Source: Polytrichum commune
Lineage: Eukaryota > Streptophyta > Polytrichopsida > Polytrichales > Polytrichaceae
DNA: 64,000 bases
Reading direction: 5' to 3'
Assembly (NCBI GenBank): GCA_950295325.1
Contig: OX485804.1
Location: forward strand, 24,428,001 to 24,492,000
Every line of letters starts with the position of its first letter. Within the stretch, counting starts at the first letter, position 1. The notes below the pieces were generated by a model that searched no databases, was not told where the DNA came from, and saw nothing but the letters and a program-made list of their open reading frames with translations. The translations under genes were made by a program, and so were the position numbers. Of the stretch, positions 61,918 to 64,000 are shown one piece after another.

Positions 61918-64000
61918 TTGAAAATGCATAATATGATTCTCATAGTTCCATTTCATTCTTATTTACGACTTGGTGGGAGATAATCAAGTCTCATCCATCT
62001 CCATTTTGGTCGAGCAAGTCATCGTACCCAATCTACTCTTGTTGGCCTATGCTAAACTTTTGGGAAACAATTTCCTTAGATATTGGAGGAGAAATTGTTG
62101 TGGTGCCCATGTACTCTATACTCTATCTTGTCCATACTTTTTGGGTTGTTGAAAAAGCTTAAGTTAGGGTCCTTCAAAAAGAAAGAAAAGGATGTTAATA
62201 TTTTAAAATTGTCATGCGATGTGCATTCACCATCCCCTATCCATGTCAGTGTGGGCCTGTGTTTTTTTTAAAGGGGTGATTGTACAAGTGGTCCACACAA
62301 ATAACTATGACATTCTTGATGTTTTGCAAACAGTTGTTCCAAAAACGCAACTTTGAAAGGCCAATGACCATGACATCTTTGGTTGGTGTTCAAAGTGATG
62401 GTAAAGTTGTTCAAACACATCACGTTTGTCGCTACGAACAATGCTATTATGCTAAGCTATTTAAGAAGGCACTTAAGGGGTAATAGTCAATGTTCCTAAT
62501 TATAAGGGCCCACTTGATGGTCAAAGTGAGATTGTCAACATAACACAAAAGTTGTATGAAGCTTAATTAGTGACAACTTGAACTATAAGTTAGGTGTTTT
62601 GGAAGAAAATTAAATGGATAGATGGGCACATGTGTTTAAAATAAGGCCCTTTATGTTCCATGCCCAAACTATAGAGAGGCTCCAGGTGTTAGGTTTCCAC
62701 TGTTGATATTAATGAGTGTCGTAATTTTAAAATGGGTAATTGTCATATAGGTAAGGAGGTTTTGACTCCCATCATGCTGAAGGGGTAAAACTAGACAAAA
62801 TGCGACACCATAGGATGACCTACTTGGGACCTAGGCTGATCAAAAAGTTGGGTAATGTGTTATGATATTCACACCATAAATCCTTCTATATGATGTTTTA
62901 AAAATTGAATATAAAAAAAATAAAAATAAATTCGTAGTGATTAGATTAGCTACAAATGCAGGAGGGAGCTTGGTGTGAAATTGCCCCCTATTACGCAAGA
63001 TTGGGCTCCAATGCCCCCAAAGATTAATGGAACGTTGGGGAAGTTGGGTTTCTAGTTTGGCCAAATAGCATTGCGGGCAAGAAATTGGCCAAGGATTTTC
63101 AATTTATGGTGGACAATAATAAGTCTACCAAATAGAGTCCAATGGGCCAAGGTAAAAGAATTTTTGGCTTTTACAAATGGCTAACTTTGAGGAGTTTGGT
63201 TTCAAAATTGGTCCATCTTTTATTGGTTAAAGATGTTTGTTTTCTATTTCGATCCAAGATGATCATTTTGTAAGGTTAAAACCCTTGTTTCTGATTTGAG
63301 TTGACAATGAGCTTTTCTAACTAGTACAAGAGGGGCCAACCTTAAAACCAAGCTCTTCAAGGTTAAGCACATCTGAAGACCAAAAGTTTTCTACCTTGGT
63401 CCCACAAGCCCCTGTTTCAAAACCGGTGTTCAAACGTGTGTGGAGGCCTCTCCTTCATTCAATGACGCACCGTTCGGGTGAGGGGTTGGCCACCCAAGCC
63501 AACATTTCCTAGCATTTATTGGGCACCCCAAAATGACCTCTTGACCACGGGACTAGGGCTTACCCTTGTTAAACATGGCCTCCGATAACTTTTGCATCTC
63601 AAAGAAATGATGCATCTCACACAAGGACTCAAATGGCAATAATCTTCATTCACAATTGGATAGGGCAAATTTCAATCCAATCCAACAACTACAATCGTCC
63701 GGGGAGTTGGAAGTAAAGGGGAGTTGTGAGCAAAGTGACCAGAATCTGTGGTTGTTTGCATTTACATTTCCAACAACCTAGAGAGTGTGTCAAGGACATT
63801 GTAAGGGGCATAGGTGATGCTATTTAAAAGTGAGAATTATACTCTGAATTTTGTAATATCAACTTCCTTAATGTCGTTCCTTCTCTTATATCCTGAAACC
63901 CTAGGAATAAAAGTTCTCGGTTTACATTTCACTCTTTGTTGTCACATTTTCCTCCCATGTATCATGGGTTTGACATTACAATATACCACTAAAGAAATCA
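59073..64000. other. Gene-poor right end
   Basis: No supported gene. Simple sequences include a G-run at 61165-61174 and a TA run at about 61881-61911. 63820-63990 has CTATTTAAAAG, AATAAAAG and a TTTGACATTACA end reminiscent of an LTR, but no partner or target duplication was found. Confidence 0.4.
61881..61911. repeat. TA dinucleotide repeat
   Basis: About 15 TA units follow TATC. Confidence 0.9.

Noticed and set aside
63820-63990. LTR end (TATA-like, polyadenylation-like signals, ending TTTGACATTACA)
   Set aside because: No second LTR, primer site or target duplication in view; the signals are common in AT-rich DNA.

Overview
The window looks like a transposon-rich, gene-poor stretch of a plant nuclear genome. 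Evidence: GT-AG (and one GC-AG) introns, a plant-type CACTA (En/Spm) transposon with TNP2, DUF4218 and DUF4216 domains, Mutator-like long-terminal-repeat elements, interstitial TTTAGGG-like repeats and a DUF7869-type transposase-like gene. From memory of where DUF7869 proteins and FCP1-like expansions are common I would guess a non-seed plant (moss, liverwort, lycophyte or fern), but the sequence alone does not settle this. No tRNA, rRNA or CRISPR was recognised.

Layout. 1-10872: the right part of a CACTA element, with a TNP1/Ptta-like gene on the minus strand (803-4011) facing away from a TNP2 transposase gene on the plus strand (4730-9778); both are broken. A second CACTA end at 11763 abuts a truncated copy of an FCP1-like gene (11764-13602). 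13.6-24.5 kb holds a 25-bp minisatellite, a small Mutator-type MITE, a 2.4-kb foldback element with a clean 9-bp target duplication, part of an unrecognised host-type gene (20946-22860) and another foldback element. 24.5-29.2 kb is featureless.

29.2-48.25 kb is the most interesting part. A DUF7869 transposase-like gene (minus strand, 33342-29202) and a gene with a ParB-like 'IIDGQHS' motif (plus strand, 38800-43164) are transcribed away from each other. About 32 copies of a 22-bp palindrome (arm TTTACGAACG, two variable bases, arm CGTTCGTAAA) sit just upstream of both genes and inside the introns of the ParB-like gene. The ParB-like gene runs, in compatible phase, into an FCP1/NIF-like phosphatase-domain exon (43793-44561) and a basic, proline-rich tail (44674-47865). 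I suggest these form one large, now degenerate mobile element that codes for a ParB-like protein together with its own array of candidate binding sites. This is an inference; the palindromes, their positions and the open frames are directly visible.

48.3-64 kb has no convincing gene. It contains a minus-strand transposon relic (about 55.7-57.1 kb), a piggyBac-like MITE (58469-59068) and simple repeats. Nearly every transposon gene here is interrupted by stops or frameshifts. Several insertions (a 2.19-kb solo LTR, a 983-bp hairpin-rich insert, a 776-bp insert) can be delimited exactly because removing them restores a reading frame or matches an empty paralogous site.
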